Below, piece by piece: positions 37,135 through 47,036 of a stretch of 64,000 nt of DNA. This DNA is from Desulfomonile tiedjei. Its GTDB lineage: Bacteria; Desulfobacterota; Desulfomonilia; Desulfomonilales; Desulfomonilaceae. The stretch lies in assembly GCA_016212925.1 (NCBI GenBank), contig JACRDF010000040.1, forward strand, positions 115,412 to 179,411, given 5' to 3'. The notes beneath the pieces were generated by a model. That model had not been told where the DNA came from. It saw only the letters and a program-made list of their open reading frames with translations, and ran no database searches. A program made the translations under genes and the position numbers. The stretch's first letter is position 1; each line of letters begins with the position of its first letter.

Positions 37135-38595
37135 CTATAGTGGGGGTCTTTTCAGGTGAAAATCGGTCTCTTTCTGGTACGCCGCTCCCAGTTGCACAAG
37201 CCGCGCTTCCTCGAAGTGAGGGGCGATTAGCTGCAAGCCGACAGGGAGACCGTCTTCGGAAAACTTCCCGGGTATTGCCATGCCCGGGAGGCCGGCCATG
37301 TTCACTGGTATGGTAAAAACGTCTGTCAGGTACATCTGGATGGGATCGTCGATCTTTTCTCCGATCTTGAAAGCAGGTGACGGCGCGGTCGGGCAGAGGA
37401 TAGCGTCACATTCCTCGAATGCCCGTTTGAAGTCTTTTGTGATCAGTGTCCTGACTTTGGCCGCCTTGAGATAATAAGCGTCGTAATACCCGGAGGATAG
37501 AGCATAAGTTCCTAACATTATTCTGCGTTTGACTTCAGGGCCGAACCCTTCCGCTCTTGTTTGGCAATACATGTCGATCATTCCGCTGAAGTTCTCAGCC
37601 CGGTGGCCGTACTTCACCCCGTCGTATCGGGCCAAATTGGAAGAAGCCTCGCTCGGAGCGATGATGTAGTAAGCTGCAATGCCGTAGTCGAGATAGGGTA
37701 GGGAAAGCTCCACGAATTTCACGCCAAGCCCCTCGAACACTGATCGGGCTTCGGCGATTGCTCGCTCTACGTCCGGGCTTTCCAGCTTCCCGAAGAACTC
37801 CCGAGGCAGCCCCAACGTCATGCCCTTAACCGGCAGATCAAGGAAGTCAGTGAAATCAGGGTACTCCCTCGGCACCGAGGTGGAATCGCTCGGGTCGTGA
37901 CCGCAGAGGAGATTCAGGAGTAAAGCCATGTCGGGAACGTCTCTGGTGATGGGTCCAATCTGGTCGAGACTGGAAGCATAGGCTACCAGTCCGTAACGAG
38001 ATACCGCACCGTAGGTCGGTTTTATCCCGGTGACACCGCAGAAGGCCGCGGGCAAGCGAATGGAGCCGCCGGTATCCGATCCGAGCGAAACAATGGCTTC
38101 CCCGGCAGCAACAGCCGCAGCAGACCCGCCGCTTGACCCGCCCGGAATCAGTTCGAGGTCCCATGGATTGCGAGTCGTACCCCAATGCGAGGTTTCCGTA
38201 GAGGACCCCATGGCAAACTCGTCCATGTTTGCGCTTCCCAGGATGACCATCCCGGCCTCACGCAAAAGCCGCACCACCGTGGCGTCGTAGGGAGGAATGA
38301 AATTGGCCAGAACACCTGACGCGCAGGTTGTCCTGTGACCCTTGACGCACATATTATCCTTTACGGCAATGGGAATTCCGGTGAGAGGTCCCGCGGGTCC
38401 CGAGGCCAAACGGAAGTCGGCCTCCTTGGCCATTTCCAGCGCCAGGTCCGGGTTCACGGTGACGTAGGAGCGAACCTTGTCTTCAACCGCTTTTATGCGA
38501 CCTAACACGGATTGGGTGATCTCCACCGAACTCGTTTGTTTTTTCCGGAGAATCTCTGCAAGCTCCCACGCGGTCTTTTCGTACAGCTCAGACAA
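37135..38595 (-). CDS. gatA: aspartyl/glutamyl-tRNA amidotransferase subunit A
   Basis: GatA is the amidase subunit that hydrolyses glutamine and feeds ammonia to GatB. The amidase signature with its Ser-cisSer-Lys triad is intact: IAVKDNMCV carries the catalytic Lys (about residue 77), [14 protein letters not shown] the cis-Ser region (about 151-164), and [14 protein letters not shown] the nucleophile Ser (about 170-183). Length 486 is normal. It lies 39 bp after gatC and 1 bp before gatB. Confidence 0.97.
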   Translation of the reverse strand: MSELYEKTAWELAEILRKKQTSSVEITQSVLGRIKAVEDKVRSYVTVNPDLALEMAKEADFRLASGPAGPLTGIPIAVKDNMCVKGHRTTCASGVLANFIPPYDATVVRLLREAGMVILGSANMDEFAMGSSTETSHWGTTRNPWDLELIPGGSSGGSAAAVAAGEAIVSLGSDTGGSIRLPAAFCGVTGIKPTYGAVSRYGLVAYASSLDQIGPITRDVPDMALLLNLLCGHDPSDSTSVPREYPDFTDFLDLPVKGMTLGLPREFFGKLESPDVERAIAEARSVFEGLGVKFVELSLPYLDYGIAAYYIIAPSEASSNLARYDGVKYGHRAENFSGMIDMYCQTRAEGFGPEVKRRIMLGTYALSSGYYDAYYLKAAKVRTLITKDFKRAFEECDAILCPTAPSPAFKIGEKIDDPIQMYLTDVFTIPVNMAGLPGMAIPGKFSEDGLPVGLQLIAPHFEEARLVQLGAAYQKETDFHLKRPPL

Positions 38596-38634
38596 TTGCT
38601 AATTCCTTCTTGGTAAGGTAGGGCCCGGTCGGGG

Positions 38635-38922
38635 CTATTCGATTACTTTCGGCACCCTGAAAGAGGTTCCTGTTCTAGCCGGGGCGTTGGCTAGCGCCTC
38701 TTCAACCGGCAAGGACGGTTTGACCTCATCCTCGCGTAACGGCGTGTACAGCTCGACCGGACCGGCCATGGGTTCCACGTTGTCGGTGTCGACCTCAGCG
38801 AGCATGTCCATGTATTTTAGAATGTCGTCCAGTTGGCCCATGTATTTCTTTTTCTCTTCCGGCTCGAGTGTGAGCCGGCCCAAGAGTGCCACATAGTCGA
38901 CCTGTTCGGGCGTAATCTTCAT
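38635..38922 (-). CDS. gatC: aspartyl/glutamyl-tRNA amidotransferase subunit C
   Basis: GatC is the small wrapping subunit that stabilises GatA on GatB. The 95-residue protein begins MKITPEQVDYVALLGRLTL, a classic GatC opening, followed by the LDDILKYMDMLAEVDTDNVEP helix-turn and the conserved LREDEVKPSLP segment, ending with FRVPKVIE. It is the first gene of the gatCAB operon on the minus strand. Confidence 0.96.
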   Translation of the reverse strand: MKITPEQVDYVALLGRLTLEPEEKKKYMGQLDDILKYMDMLAEVDTDNVEPMAGPVELYTPLREDEVKPSLPVEEALANAPARTGTSFRVPKVIE

Positions 38923-39009
38923 TTGTATCCCTTTCGCAGGGTGCGGTGCTGATCAGGCGTCAGGCCCCGAAATTAGGCCTTATAAGATACTCTTGGGCCG
39001 AGTCCGGTG

Positions 39010-41022
39010 TCAAGGTTGGCCGGACGGGCCCCATTTCAAATATTTGTACGACATCGCCCGATGAAATTCCGACGGGCTTATGAGCCGTTTCACCAATTCA
39101 GCGTTCAATGGGCCGGCTTCGGGATGCGTGCTTCTCTGCAAAGGGTTTCCGTTCGCATCTACAAGGGCATCCCACCTAAAATTGCGGCCGGGGACCTTGT
39201 CTTCGTCTTTCCAGACCGCGTAAAAGCCGGGTTTCTCGATTCCCTTCATTCCTTCGCCCAGTCCGATCGCTTTGGGGTCGCCGTGGCATTCGTGGCATGC
39301 TCGCCCTTTGGACGCAATAGTGTGCGGTTCGTAGGGGTTGAATACCAGTGCAAACCATCCCGCCCCTGTGTTCGGAATTTGCCTGTCCACGAGCAGGTTG
39401 CTGTCGCTGTCCACGTGAGAAACCACGTACTGGTACATGGGGCGCATCACGGAAACCTTCCCGCTCCGATCCAATCCCAGAGGCGGGCGGGACCACCGCC
39501 GGACCGTGTACCCGCGGAACCAGGCACCGGGACGAACTTCTCCTGTGAGCCAGTCTGCCGCTGTCGGTGGCTCCCACTTTTCTTCGGGTTTTGGAGGTAC
39601 CGGACCGGTTGCGGGCGGGACAATGTCAGCCTCGGTTCCGACGTTTCGCGTCAGAATTTCCTGCACCTGGGGGTCGTTCTGACCTGCGTTGGGGGCCCAC
39701 TTCCAGTAATCCGGCCTCTCTTCAAGCATGAGATGGAACCCATAGTCCTGAAAAGACCACGAGGCATGGCAGGCGGAGCAGCGCAATTTCTCTCTATGGG
39801 CCAGGACTTTGTGAGGAATAGCCTCCGCGTTCCACGCTGGGACCTTGCGGCCCTGACCCCTCAACAGGGTCATAGTTCCATCTTCGCTTTTCAGAATCGC
39901 TGAATGATCGCCCGTGACATGGCACTTTTCACAGGAAATCGTGACCCTGTTTCCGGGTGAACGATTGACCTCACCATCGCCGTGAATCTCATCCAGGGAA
40001 TGACAGTCCGCGCAGCCCATACCGGCACGAAAGTGAACATCCGCTGCCAATCGATGTTGCTCTGAGCCGTAAATCCTTTGTGGTTGCCGTCCCCCCTGAA
40101 AGGGCGAGGCAAAACCCCGTGTGGAATCTTTCTCAAATAACCCAACATAGTCGGAGCCCACGTGGTTGGAGTTGTGGCACTTAAGGCACGCGGTGATGCC
40201 TGCGTTCCGGACGAGACGGTGTTCAGGCCGAGCGTCGGCGCTGTTTGAATACGGCACATGGCAGGCTGAGCACCCCTGGCCTCGGTGCTCGCCCCAACGT
40301 GTAGAACCCTTTGTATAGAGGTGACACCGCAGGCAGGAGCGTCGAAGAAGATCGTCGCCCAGGTTTGTCGACGAAGAAGGATGGGGGACCTGTTTCAGGC
40401 CTTCGGTCTCGACAGTGGCGTAATGGGCTGAAGGGGTCTGCTGGCCTCCAAAAGCGAACCTGGTGTGATTGATCGTCCTCGGCGCCAGGGCCATTGCCGA
40501 ATTCTTCACCCTTCTGGCTTCTTCGGGGTGACAGCGGCCACAGGTCCTCTCTACGGTCCTCAGATCGCCCGGATCACGAATCAGCCCTTTATGAGCCTCC
40601 TCCGCGTCGTCGGCCGCGGGGTCTCCCGAATGGCAGCGGACGCACGCCAGCGCATGGGAAGGGTCCATTGCAGCCGCGGAATCATGACAATTGACGCATT
40701 TGCCCGGGTCCTTGGATGGCACGCGTTCGGCTGCCTCGGGGGGCGCACCCCACCATGCAGGATAGATCGGCTCTGAAGGTCCTCCATTTTCCTTCGGAGA
40801 AGGGACCAATTCAATCGGCACGGGAGCTATTCCCTGTTTGTCGGCTGCTTGTGAAATCATGGGGATTCCAAGCCACAAGGAAGTCATTGCCAGAATGACT
40901 ACAATGATTTTACGAAGTGAAGTTATAGAGCTGCTCAAGGGCAATGTCCGATTGTGGAGACTTTCTTTCAAAACCGGCAGCCGACGGCTTCCGTGCAAGT
41001 GGACCGGCCGCAAATAAGTCAT
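39010..41022 (-). CDS. secreted decahaem cytochrome c
   Basis: A 670-residue multihaem protein with ten CxxCH motifs: CVNCH, CVRCH, CGRCH, CLRCH, CSACH, CLKCH, CADCH, CEKCH, CSACH and CHECH. The first nine fall in the first two thirds and the last is isolated near residue 590 after a haem-free stretch of about 150 residues. A signal sequence (IIVVILAMTSLWLGIPMISQA) follows an N-terminal extension of about 37 residues, so the true start may be a TTG at about residue 29. Soluble periplasmic or cell-surface electron transfer is likely; redox partner and substrate are unknown, as no quinol dehydrogenase or reductase gene lies alongside. Confidence 0.92.
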   Translation of the reverse strand: MTYLRPVHLHGSRRLPVLKESLHNRTLPLSSSITSLRKIIVVILAMTSLWLGIPMISQAADKQGIAPVPIELVPSPKENGGPSEPIYPAWWGAPPEAAERVPSKDPGKCVNCHDSAAAMDPSHALACVRCHSGDPAADDAEEAHKGLIRDPGDLRTVERTCGRCHPEEARRVKNSAMALAPRTINHTRFAFGGQQTPSAHYATVETEGLKQVPHPSSSTNLGDDLLRRSCLRCHLYTKGSTRWGEHRGQGCSACHVPYSNSADARPEHRLVRNAGITACLKCHNSNHVGSDYVGLFEKDSTRGFASPFQGGRQPQRIYGSEQHRLAADVHFRAGMGCADCHSLDEIHGDGEVNRSPGNRVTISCEKCHVTGDHSAILKSEDGTMTLLRGQGRKVPAWNAEAIPHKVLAHREKLRCSACHASWSFQDYGFHLMLEERPDYWKWAPNAGQNDPQVQEILTRNVGTEADIVPPATGPVPPKPEEKWEPPTAADWLTGEVRPGAWFRGYTVRRWSRPPLGLDRSGKVSVMRPMYQYVVSHVDSDSNLLVDRQIPNTGAGWFALVFNPYEPHTIASKGRACHECHGDPKAIGLGEGMKGIEKPGFYAVWKDEDKVPGRNFRWDALVDANGNPLQRSTHPEAGPLNAELVKRLISPSEFHRAMSYKYLKWGPSGQP

Positions 41023-41050
41023 TCATACTGGGGGCCTGGGCCGTCACGGA

Positions 41051-41178
41051 GAAACTGTCTCAAAACTCTTAAGAGTAGGGGGACCGTGTAGGGGCGCTTC
41101 GAGAAGCGCCCTGATTGCGGGCGGTTCACGAACCGCCCCTACAATGGGAACGCCGTTTGCAAGGGATCTTCCAGTTTC
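41051..41178. repeat. second copy of the MITE-like element, one end decayed
   Basis: It begins GAAACTGTCTCA like the element at 17004 and carries the same 55-bp double hairpin (41090-41144, one difference from 17041-17095). The right end keeps only CAGTTTC at 41172-41178, giving a length of 128 bp against 129 bp. No clear target duplication is seen. It sits just upstream of the cytochrome gene. Confidence 0.7.
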
Positions 41179-41227
41179 GCGACCGCCTCGGGACGTCGGC
41201 CTCTGCTGACTTGTTTGAATGCCACGG

Positions 41228-41812
41228 CTACTGCCTGAATTGCCTTATGGCTCTCTCCAACTGGGCTGTGGGAAGGCGCCCGCCCGTCGGGTTGGCCCTG
41301 GCGAATTCCACCAGGATGCTCTGAACAGCAGCCAATGCCGCGGGAAAGTTAGGGTGCTGAGGCGGAATGCCGTTCAGTGCGAGGATCTGTCCGGCGGCCT
41401 CTTGCTCTCTGCCGGGAACAAGGCTCAGCGAGTCCGGGAATCTGAACGCTGCTTTGGGTTGAGCGGGCGGCCCCGGAGGTGTGGCCCCCGGCTGAGCAGG
41501 AGGCGGGACAGCAGCTTTGGGCTGAGCGGAAGGAGGTGCAATGGTCCGCGGCGAAGGAGCACCTTCGGGGGCCGGGGATTGAGCGGCTTTGCCGCCGGAA
41601 CAGTGGTCAGAATTACGGAAACACTTCAACTTACACTGTTCCATGAAGTATTCATCGTGGCCCGCCTTCTCGCAGCAACGATCGCACTGTTCCCTGGTTT
41701 GAGCGGCAATTGCGCGGGGAGTTGAAACGTGAACAAGAAACAAGGTCCCGAGGAGGCCTAACAAAATCGCCGCAAGCGCCGTGCTGTTTACTTTGTGGAA
41801 TAGGTGTCTCAC
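41228..41812 (-). CDS. exported Cys- and Pro-rich protein of unknown function
   Basis: A 194-residue protein with a signal sequence (about 9-37), then a short Cys-rich part (CDRCCEKAGHDEYFMEQC, CKLKCF, HC; seven Cys within about 30 residues) that could bind a metal or form disulfides, then a Pro/Ala-rich linker (about 75-120) and a helical C-terminal 70 residues. GGGAGG precedes the GTG start by a normal distance. No family is recognised. It lies upstream of the cytochrome gene on the same strand, separated by the MITE-like repeat. Confidence 0.68.
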   Translation of the reverse strand: MRHLFHKVNSTALAAILLGLLGTLFLVHVSTPRAIAAQTREQCDRCCEKAGHDEYFMEQCKLKCFRNSDHCSGGKAAQSPAPEGAPSPRTIAPPSAQPKAAVPPPAQPGATPPGPPAQPKAAFRFPDSLSLVPGREQEAAGQILALNGIPPQHPNFPAALAAVQSILVEFARANPTGGRLPTAQLERAIRQFRQ

Positions 41813-42019
41813 GATCTCATCCTCCCTGGTATATTAACTGCTGCAAGACTGACCAAATGTGTCTGGTGCGGTTTCGGACATTCTAAGGTGAACTGATCGG
41901 TGCCTGGTACAAAAGAATGCGGACACACGGGTGTCCTTCAAATTGTCATCGGGCTTCGAGGTCCCGGGGCGTTCCGGGACGGACCCGGGTTGCACGGAAA
42001 TCGAGCCACAACCGCATTT

Positions 42020-45000
42020 TCAGGAGTCCAGAACATTCCTCACCATTTCGAGCAGCTGCCGCACGTCATAGGGCTTAGCCACGAACCCCGCGGCGCCGAT
42101 TTCCATGGTTTCTTTGGTCCTGCCATTTGCTGAATAGCCACTGGCAATCAGCACCTTGCCCGCAGGGTTGAGCCTTAGGATCTCTTCAAGACATTGTCTG
42201 CCGCCCATCTCGGGCATGATGAGATCGAGGACCACCAGCGCAATACGGTTTTGTTCCTTTTGGTAGACTTCTAACGCGTCCTTACCGTTACCCGCGGTAA
42301 GCACTGTGTACCCCGCCTTTGTTAGAATTCGCGCTCCCAGCTCCCTGACAAGGTCTTCGTCGTCTACCATAAGAATGGTCTCCGTACCTCCGGCAGGCAT
42401 ACTTCTCTGACTCGTCTCCTCAGAGAGAAGCGGCCCCTCCAAAGCCGGCAAGTAGATCCTGAAAGCGGTTCCTTCACCCGGTTCGCTGTAACACGCAATC
42501 CGGCCACCGTGTTGCTTCACAATCCCGTATACCACAGCCAACCCCAACCCTGTACCCCCCGAGACCCCTTTTGTGGTGAAGAAGGGCTCGAAGATCCGGC
42601 TGACCGTCGTCCGATCCATTCCCTTGCCGGTATCCGTTATCTTTAAGAGAACGTATTGTCCCGGAGCGACGTCGATGTGAGTCCGGCAGTAGTCTTCATC
42701 CAGGACCACGTTTTCCGTTTGAATTGTCAGTTTGCCGCCGTCCGGCATAGCATCCCTCGCGTTTACCGCAAGATTCAGCAGGATTTGCTCGATCTGAGTC
42801 GGGTCCCCATTTATTACTGCCAACTCGTCCTCAAGATGCCATTCAATACTGATCATCTTGGGAATCGTCCTGGAGAGCATTTTCCGGACCCGCTGGATTT
42901 CATGATTCAGATTGAGGGCACGCGGTTTGGGTTCGGCCTTTCGGCTGAACATCAGGAGTTGTTGGACCAGGTCCGCGCCGCTTCGCGCGGCTCTGTTGAT
43001 TTTCATCAGGTCATCGCGCGTAGCCGGGGTCAGGCTCTCATCGGTCAGAGCGAAATCCGAGTATCCGAGAACGACCTGCAATAGGTTGTTGAAGTCGTGA
43101 GCAACACCGCCGGCTAATGTTCCAACGGCCTCCATCTTGTGGGCCTGCTGCAGTTGGGACTCCAGCTCCTGTCGTTCCTTGCCGGCTCGCTTGAGTTCAG
43201 TGACATCCTGATTCACTCCATAAGTCTTCACCGTCGTGCCAAGGTCGTCCTTAACGATGAAATGACGGACACTGATATGGCCTATCTCTCCGTCCGCGTA
43301 GAGGAAGCGGTGTTCCAATTGGCCACTGAAGTGGGGATCGGTAGCTTCAATGGCCTTTCGTATTTCTCCGCCGACCACAGATATGTCGTCAGGATGGACA
43401 AAACGTCTAGCATACTCAGCCGACGACATTGTATATCCACCCACTTGCTCGGCTGTGGTACGAAATATTTTGTAGAAATGATCGTTGAAGATGAACAAAT
43501 CCTTAGTGACGTCGTATTCCCAGTGGCCGAGGTGAGCTATGTCCAATGCGTTGGACAGTTGAGCTTCACTCGTGCGAAGCGCTGCTTCCGCCGTTTTGAG
43601 GTCGCTGATATCCCTGATGGATTCGATTGCGCCGACCACCTTGCCGTCCTGGTCATAGAGGGGAGTTGCGGTGTTCCATAACCAGGTGGGGCCACGGCCT
43701 CTGAAGTCCGCGAGGTACGTCTCGGAAACCAGCCTATCCGCTTCTTGTCGAAAGGAAACATACTGATTGGCGATTGCGAGGTCAGGGGTCATCACCAGGT
43801 CGATCAGGACCGGTCGTCGGTAGCCGTAAAAGGGCAGGGCATATTCGTAATTGCCTTTGCCGACAATGTCGTCAACCTTTACGCCGGTCATTTCCGTAAT
43901 GGCACGGTTCCAACCTATGACCTTGCCCTGACTATCAACCACAAAGGTCGCGTCGGGAAGGAACTGAATGATCTGTGCCAAACGGCGCTCGCTCTCTCTC
44001 AGCGAGTTCTGCGCCTCTTGCTCGCGTGTCTGGTCGCGGAAAACCAAAACTACACCACTGATAGCTCCACCGTCTTCGCGAATGGGGGCGCCGCTGTCCG
44101 CGATGAGGTGCTCGGTCCCGTCCCTGGCGATGAGCAAAGTATGGTTGGCCAGCCCGACCACGGTCCCTTCGCGCAGTACTCGCCGCACAGGGTTTTCTAC
44201 CTTGGTACGGGAGTCTTCGTTGACAATGCGGAAGATTTCGTCGAGGAGCCTGCCCTTGGCTTCAGCCTCCAGCCAGCCGGTGAGCTTCTCTGCAACGGGA
44301 TTCATCTGCTTCACCAACCCCGCGGTGTCCGTGGTGATCACCGCGTCGCCAATACTGTACAGGGTGGTCCGGAATTCTTGATGGGCCACCCTTGTTTCGC
44401 GTTCCGACCGGTAGAGGTCTCGATAGAGTCGAACCTGTCGATACCTGTACGTGTGGGCGGTCACGCCTGCCGCGATCAGGATGAAGAGCGCTGCAAAGAG
44501 TGCGATCACTCCCCCGCGATACCCGGCTTCAGCGAGGATCTCGCTCGCATCAACCTTGGCCACCATAAACCAGGGCGATTCAGGGATGGGGCGCAGGTCT
44601 GCCAGCACCTCCACTCCACGGTAGTCTTGTCCCTGGAATATCCCCTGCTTTCCGAGCACGGCCTGAACACTCGGAAGCGTGACCAGGGTGAGAGGTTTGC
44701 GTAGGGACAGCGCCGTATTAGGCCTGTGACGGAGATCGTTTAAGAAAAGAAGGTCTTCGCCCTCTCGGCGGACCAGAAGCGTTTCCGCTGTTCGGCTGAG
44801 GGTAGGCCAGGATTGAATCAATGGATACAGAAGGGATTCCGCGTTGCTTCTCAGAAGCAACACCCCAATCGGGCGCCCATCCTGACCCAGGATCGGCCCC
44901 ACGGAATCCATGTGGACGATGCCTTTCGGACAACGGTACAGGTGGCCCAACAACGGAGTGCCTTTGGCGAGAGCCTCTTCAATGACCTGTTCAGCCGCCG

Positions 45001-45409
45001 GGTTCATGGGGTGTGGCTGAGGCGTACTGGAGAGCAGAACACGACCTTGCGGGTCCAGCAGGAGAACGTCGGAGTAGCCTTCCTCCTTCTGTTCGACTAC
45101 TAACCTGTGCATCAAGTCAGCCTGGAGCACCGCATTGTCCGGGTTTTGGAGCCACTCCTCCACCGCCCTTTTGAAGAAAGGGGCCCTTACCGATCTCCAC
45201 AGGTCCTTCAGCCGCTCCTGGCGCCAGTCCTGGATCTGTCCTGCCTTCAGTTTCCCAATGGCCGCGATTTCCTGGTATTTCTCTTGCCGGATTCGTTCAG
45301 TCTCAAACCGGTAATACGCGTAGCATCCAGCCAGGAGCGCGAGAGTTATCACTAGGAGCAAGGCCACCCAGAGACCGCGGGCCGGGCCGGTTCCGATGCT
45401 TTTTCCCAT
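42020..45409 (-). CDS. membrane hybrid histidine kinase with PAS domains and receiver
   Basis: A 1129-residue sensor. Two membrane segments (about 13-32 and 296-318) enclose a periplasmic double-Cache-like sensor. Then come three PAS domains (about 345-470, 480-610 and 625-745; the PAC-like tails read VFRDQT, SIRDIS and VNQDVT), a HisKA with the acceptor His in GGVAHDFNNLLQVVLGY, an HATPase_c with GKGMD and GGTGLGLAVVYG, and a C-terminal receiver domain with phospho-Asp in VVLDLIMPEMGG. This layout is common for complex environmental sensing in Desulfobacterota. No response regulator is adjacent, so output probably passes through a phosphorelay or an unlinked regulator. It appears monocistronic. 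Confidence 0.94.
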   Translation of the reverse strand: MGKSIGTGPARGLWVALLLVITLALLAGCYAYYRFETERIRQEKYQEIAAIGKLKAGQIQDWRQERLKDLWRSVRAPFFKRAVEEWLQNPDNAVLQADLMHRLVVEQKEEGYSDVLLLDPQGRVLLSSTPQPHPMNPAAEQVIEEALAKGTPLLGHLYRCPKGIVHMDSVGPILGQDGRPIGVLLLRSNAESLLYPLIQSWPTLSRTAETLLVRREGEDLLFLNDLRHRPNTALSLRKPLTLVTLPSVQAVLGKQGIFQGQDYRGVEVLADLRPIPESPWFMVAKVDASEILAEAGYRGGVIALFAALFILIAAGVTAHTYRYRQVRLYRDLYRSERETRVAHQEFRTTLYSIGDAVITTDTAGLVKQMNPVAEKLTGWLEAEAKGRLLDEIFRIVNEDSRTKVENPVRRVLREGTVVGLANHTLLIARDGTEHLIADSGAPIREDGGAISGVVLVFRDQTREQEAQNSLRESERRLAQIIQFLPDATFVVDSQGKVIGWNRAITEMTGVKVDDIVGKGNYEYALPFYGYRRPVLIDLVMTPDLAIANQYVSFRQEADRLVSETYLADFRGRGPTWLWNTATPLYDQDGKVVGAIESIRDISDLKTAEAALRTSEAQLSNALDIAHLGHWEYDVTKDLFIFNDHFYKIFRTTAEQVGGYTMSSAEYARRFVHPDDISVVGGEIRKAIEATDPHFSGQLEHRFLYADGEIGHISVRHFIVKDDLGTTVKTYGVNQDVTELKRAGKERQELESQLQQAHKMEAVGTLAGGVAHDFNNLLQVVLGYSDFALTDESLTPATRDDLMKINRAARSGADLVQQLLMFSRKAEPKPRALNLNHEIQRVRKMLSRTIPKMISIEWHLEDELAVINGDPTQIEQILLNLAVNARDAMPDGGKLTIQTENVVLDEDYCRTHIDVAPGQYVLLKITDTGKGMDRTTVSRIFEPFFTTKGVSGGTGLGLAVVYGIVKQHGGRIACYSEPGEGTAFRIYLPALEGPLLSEETSQRSMPAGGTETILMVDDEDLVRELGARILTKAGYTVLTAGNGKDALEVYQKEQNRIALVVLDLIMPEMGGRQCLEEILRLNPAGKVLIASGYSANGRTKETMEIGAAGFVAKPYDVRQLLEMVRNVLDS

Positions 45410-45856
45410 CAGGCCACCTCGCTGCGTTCCTGTCGGTATTATGTAATGCGCCCCCGTTTTGCGTTTCCCGGAACGCCTGACGGTTCAATCAAGGTTTCTC
45501 GTCGACCTTAGGAGCCAACCGTCCTGTCTTGAATGGACCCTTCCCCCACCAAAGACTGCTAACCATTCGATTGAAGTCAATTTTTCCCCCGATCTCAAGG
45601 ATACCGGAATCCGGGCCGCGGGTCAAACATGGTCGCAGGGAAACCGTTCATTTGAGACAGGGAAGGCGGCAAGCCCGCTATGACCGAAAATCGGCACCGG
45701 CAAGATGCCGGTCCTAACGGATTGCCTCACCAGCGCGCCCGCTTTTCTCAGCGGGGCCTAACGGCAGTGTTTTCGGTGCTTACCCTGACGCATCGGCCCA
45801 GGGTCTCCGGGAATAATGGGGACACCATCCTCGCAGTTCCGCGATCGTATGGCCTC
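45410..45856. other. 447-bp gap, one short hairpin, no gene seen
   Basis: A small ACCGGCAAGATGCCGGT hairpin lies at about 45696-45712, the same kind as at 51515-51531. A TTTGAGACAG sequence near 45651-45660 resembles one end of the MITE-like element but has no partner. Nothing else is recognised. Confidence 0.55.
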
Positions 45857-46651
45857 TCACGGTAACGTTCCCTTCAGCACTTGGCATTCCTTGCCCGCGG
45901 AGGAAAAGTCCAAATGGTGCTTCCAGCCGGAAATGGGTCGCGGACCCGAAGGAAGGGCTTCTTCCCATTTCCCGTCTATTTCATCCCATACATAACTGAC
46001 AAAGGAGTAGGTTTTATCACGCTTTCGATAGATGACTAGGGACCACTCCTCGGTGGTGGTGTCTCTGCAAACCCTGGCCAGAGTAACGGCCTTCTCCCTG
46101 TTGAGCTGATCTATGGCCTTGCCGCGTATGGTAGAGATATATTTGGCGTGATCGTGTTTCTTGAAGGCGACGTCGTCGCTCTCCTTGTTCTTGTCGTCGG
46201 ATCTGACAGGGGCCTGCTTTCCCCGGTCAGGTTTGGGACTCGGCTCTGACTCGACAACCACCCTTTTATCCGGCAGGGTCTCATCCGAGACCTGCCGGAC
46301 AGGCTTGATGAGCGCGTTTGACTTTTTTTCAGCGGGAAGGTCCTTTGCCTCATCGCGCTTGCCGAGAGGGCCAGGGTTTCTTACTGCGGAAGCCACCTTT
46401 TCGCCTAATGGGTCCCCACCGGGTGCAGCCTTCTTCTCTTCAAGCTTGCCCTTGTCGGGGTTCCCGGAGGTCTTCGCAGTGCTCGTATCCTCTGCCGCAG
46501 CCAATCGAGGTTTGACGAGGCCGGCGGTTGCGCCTGTCTTTTTTTCGGAAGAAACGGCAACTTTACGGTCGGCTAGAATTGAGACACATCCGCACAGGGA
46601 CAGCGAGCACAGGATCATGAGAAAAATATTTATAAAGCGCGGTCTTTCCAA
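45857..46651 (-). CDS. putative lipoprotein with charged linker and C-terminal SH3-like or unknown domain
   Basis: A TTG at 46651 gives a 264-residue protein starting with Glu-Arg-Pro-Arg and a hydrophobic stretch ending in the lipobox LCGC at about residue 21, so I prefer it to the longer frame from 46831, which would place the signal in the middle. The mature protein has a Lys/Ala/Pro/Asp-rich linker of about 140 residues and a compact C-terminal part of about 90 residues (CRDTTTEEWSLVIYRKRD, FVSYVWDEIDGKWEE). Attachment to a membrane with an extended spacer is likely. No family is named. Confidence 0.62.
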   Translation of the reverse strand: MERPRFINIFLMILCSLSLCGCVSILADRKVAVSSEKKTGATAGLVKPRLAAAEDTSTAKTSGNPDKGKLEEKKAAPGGDPLGEKVASAVRNPGPLGKRDEAKDLPAEKKSNALIKPVRQVSDETLPDKRVVVESEPSPKPDRGKQAPVRSDDKNKESDDVAFKKHDHAKYISTIRGKAIDQLNREKAVTLARVCRDTTTEEWSLVIYRKRDKTYSFVSYVWDEIDGKWEEALPSGPRPISGWKHHLDFSSAGKECQVLKGTLP

Positions 46652-47036
46652 GAACCGGCGCCTAGTCCGCGTGCAGGGCAAATTGGTCGGTGACAACGTA
46701 TACAAACCAGCCTCTTGCCACAAAGGGTTTCCCGTGAGAAGGCTTCCGCCGGTCTCGACCGCCAGTGGCCATTCAATTCGTATCCGCTTTGCGAGAAAAA
46801 CGCAACATGGCTTTAATTCCGCGTAACCCACCGAAAAACCATTGCGCTTGAGCTACAGTAAAGAATAGAATACTCCTTCGTCTCCTCTCCGGGACAACAA
46901 GAGGGCAGGGGGTATCCCTCACACTCGTACACATGCGACGGGAATTGCTCGAATTGGCGACGGTTGCAGTAATGCTTCGAGAATACATGACAAACTGCGC
47001 GTCTACCCTCCAGCCGCGCACTCAAAAGGAGTGATG
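46652..47036. other. 385-bp divergent gap upstream of pckG
   Basis: Nothing certain is visible apart from AAAAGGAG just before the PEPCK start. The 5' extension of the lipoprotein frame (to 46831) is open but unlikely to be coding. Confidence 0.45.

Noticed and set aside
43745..44704. 319-codon plus-strand frame
   Set aside because: It lies antisense within the PAS hybrid kinase, whose domains are complete on the other strand.
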